Assembly (NCBI RefSeq): GCF_000526695.1
Contig: NZ_JAGO01000010.1
Coordinates: forward strand, 310,001 to 374,000
Source of the DNA: Carnimonas nigrificans ATCC BAA-78
Lineage (GTDB): Bacteria > Pseudomonadota > Gammaproteobacteria > Pseudomonadales > Halomonadaceae
Reading direction: 5' to 3'
DNA length: 64,000 nt
The notes beneath the pieces were generated by a model, which made no database searches, had not been told where the DNA came from, and was given only the letters and a program-made list of their open reading frames with translations. Of the stretch, positions 63,460 through 64,000 are shown in pieces (the first letter of the stretch is position 1; the number at the start of each line of letters is the position of its first letter). The translations under genes were made by a program, and so were the position numbers.

Positions 63460-64000
63460 TCATTGGCGGGTGGTCTCAGGCGAGCCACCATTATCGGCCT
63501 GCGCCAAACGCTGGCGAGCCAGCGCAATGCCTTGACGCAAGGTGGCTTCATCGGCGCTGTTCGATTGCCCTGCCAGGGCCAGCCGCCAATGGTCAATGGC
63601 GTTCTGGTAGTTGCCCTGAGTGAACGCAGTGAAGCCCAGCAAGCTATGCATGGTGGGCTGGCGCGGATCGAGGCGCTTGACCTCATCGAGGGTAGACATG
63701 ATATCGCTGTTCATGACGCGCCCGGCAGCGAAGAACTTCGCCTGTGCCAGCTCTGCCAGCAGCGCAGGGTCATGCTCGGCATGGTGCAGCTCGATCACCC
63801 TGGAGAGTGCATGCACGGCATCCTGATAGCGGCCGGTATCACGATACAGAGGATAGAGCAGCTCCCATACATCAGCGTTGCTCGGGTGCTGTCTGGCTTC
63901 AGCTTCAAAGCGCTGAATATAATGCTCGGGAGAAGTATCACCACTCTGCTCCACGCTTTGGCGCACGCCATAAAGCTCCACGTTACTGCTACTGCCGGTA
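63460..64000 (-). CDS. TPR-domain protein, probably CcmI/CcmH-type cytochrome c biogenesis factor (partial)
   Basis: The frame is open to the window edge, so the N-terminus lies beyond 64000; about 180 residues are present. Tetratricopeptide repeats are visible (PSNADVWELLYPLYRDTGRYQDAVHAL, PALLAELAQAKFFAAGR, PTMHSLLGFTAFTQGNYQNAIDHWRLAL). The last two repeats resemble the NrfG/CcmH(CcmI) C-terminal domain, where the pattern 'LLG...F..G.Y..AI..W' is typical. A GTG at 63981 could be read as a start but the preceding codons are also open. Confidence 0.6.
   Translation of the reverse strand, partial: TGSSSNVELYGVRQSVEQSGDTSPEHYIQRFEAEARQHPSNADVWELLYPLYRDTGRYQDAVHALSRVIELHHAEHDPALLAELAQAKFFAAGRVMNSDIMSTLDEVKRLDPRQPTMHSLLGFTAFTQGNYQNAIDHWRLALAGQSNSADEATLRQGIALARQRLAQADNGGSPETTRQ

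Overview
The window is a chromosomal segment of a gammaproteobacterium. Gene content and order (smc, zipA and ligA in one neighbourhood; guaB-guaA; mnmC; glrK-qseG; yciB-yciI beside yciV/yciO), moderate-to-high GC and a very long acidic ZipA suggest Halomonadaceae (Halomonas/Zymobacter type); that placement is inference. Most of the window is ordinary core or metabolic DNA. One AT-rich block of about 6.5 kb (roughly 22.8-29.3 kb) looks foreign. No tRNA, rRNA, CRISPR array or intact insertion sequence was seen.

Layout: 1-10.96 kb is a dense plus-strand locus: the end of a LysR regulator, dgcN-dgcA (N-acetyl-D-glutamate pathway type), a complete Gsi-like peptide ABC transporter, and three peptidases (P1/DmpA type, M55 D-aminopeptidase type, isoaspartyl peptidase). 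It reads as uptake and breakdown of D-residue-containing or isopeptide-linked peptides, such as cell-wall fragments. 11.7-12.9 kb is a secreted beta-propeller protein. 13.8-22.6 kb is a glycogen cluster glgA-glgB-glgP-glgX without glgC. 22.8-29.3 kb is the AT-rich block, all on the minus strand apart from one tiny plus-strand ORF: a small membrane protein, a SEC-C/PD-(D/E)XK-like gene broken by two frameshifts, a coupled pair (NdpA/YejK-like nucleoid protein plus stand-alone RelA/SpoT synthetase-like protein), and an integrase stump ending against yjdM. 29.8-33.0 kb is guaB-guaA. 33.5-38.9 kb is abgR and abgABT (p-aminobenzoyl-glutamate use). 39.4-50.2 kb holds xseA, the glrK-qseG pair, argA, a CYTH triphosphatase, yciO, rnm, yciB, yciI and a lactonase-like propeller. 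About 1 kb without genes (50.2-51.2 kb) carries a cluster of DnaA-box-like sequences before mnmC. 53.5-63.2 kb carries yheU, ligA and zipA, then azlCD, then smc. The window ends inside a TPR protein.

Most notable points: (1) the coupled NdpA-like/RelA-SpoT pair in a mobile-looking island, a candidate toxin-antitoxin or phage-defence system; (2) the neighbouring SEC-C nuclease-like gene split by -1 shifts in homopolymers, one of them a seven-A slippery run; (3) the DnaA-box cluster with two inverted repeats of identical geometry upstream of mnmC; (4) a perfect 67-bp tandem duplication that rewrites the LigA C-terminus and breaks an ancestral ligA/yheU overlap; (5) two 203-bp-spaced copies of a structured repeat behind abgT.
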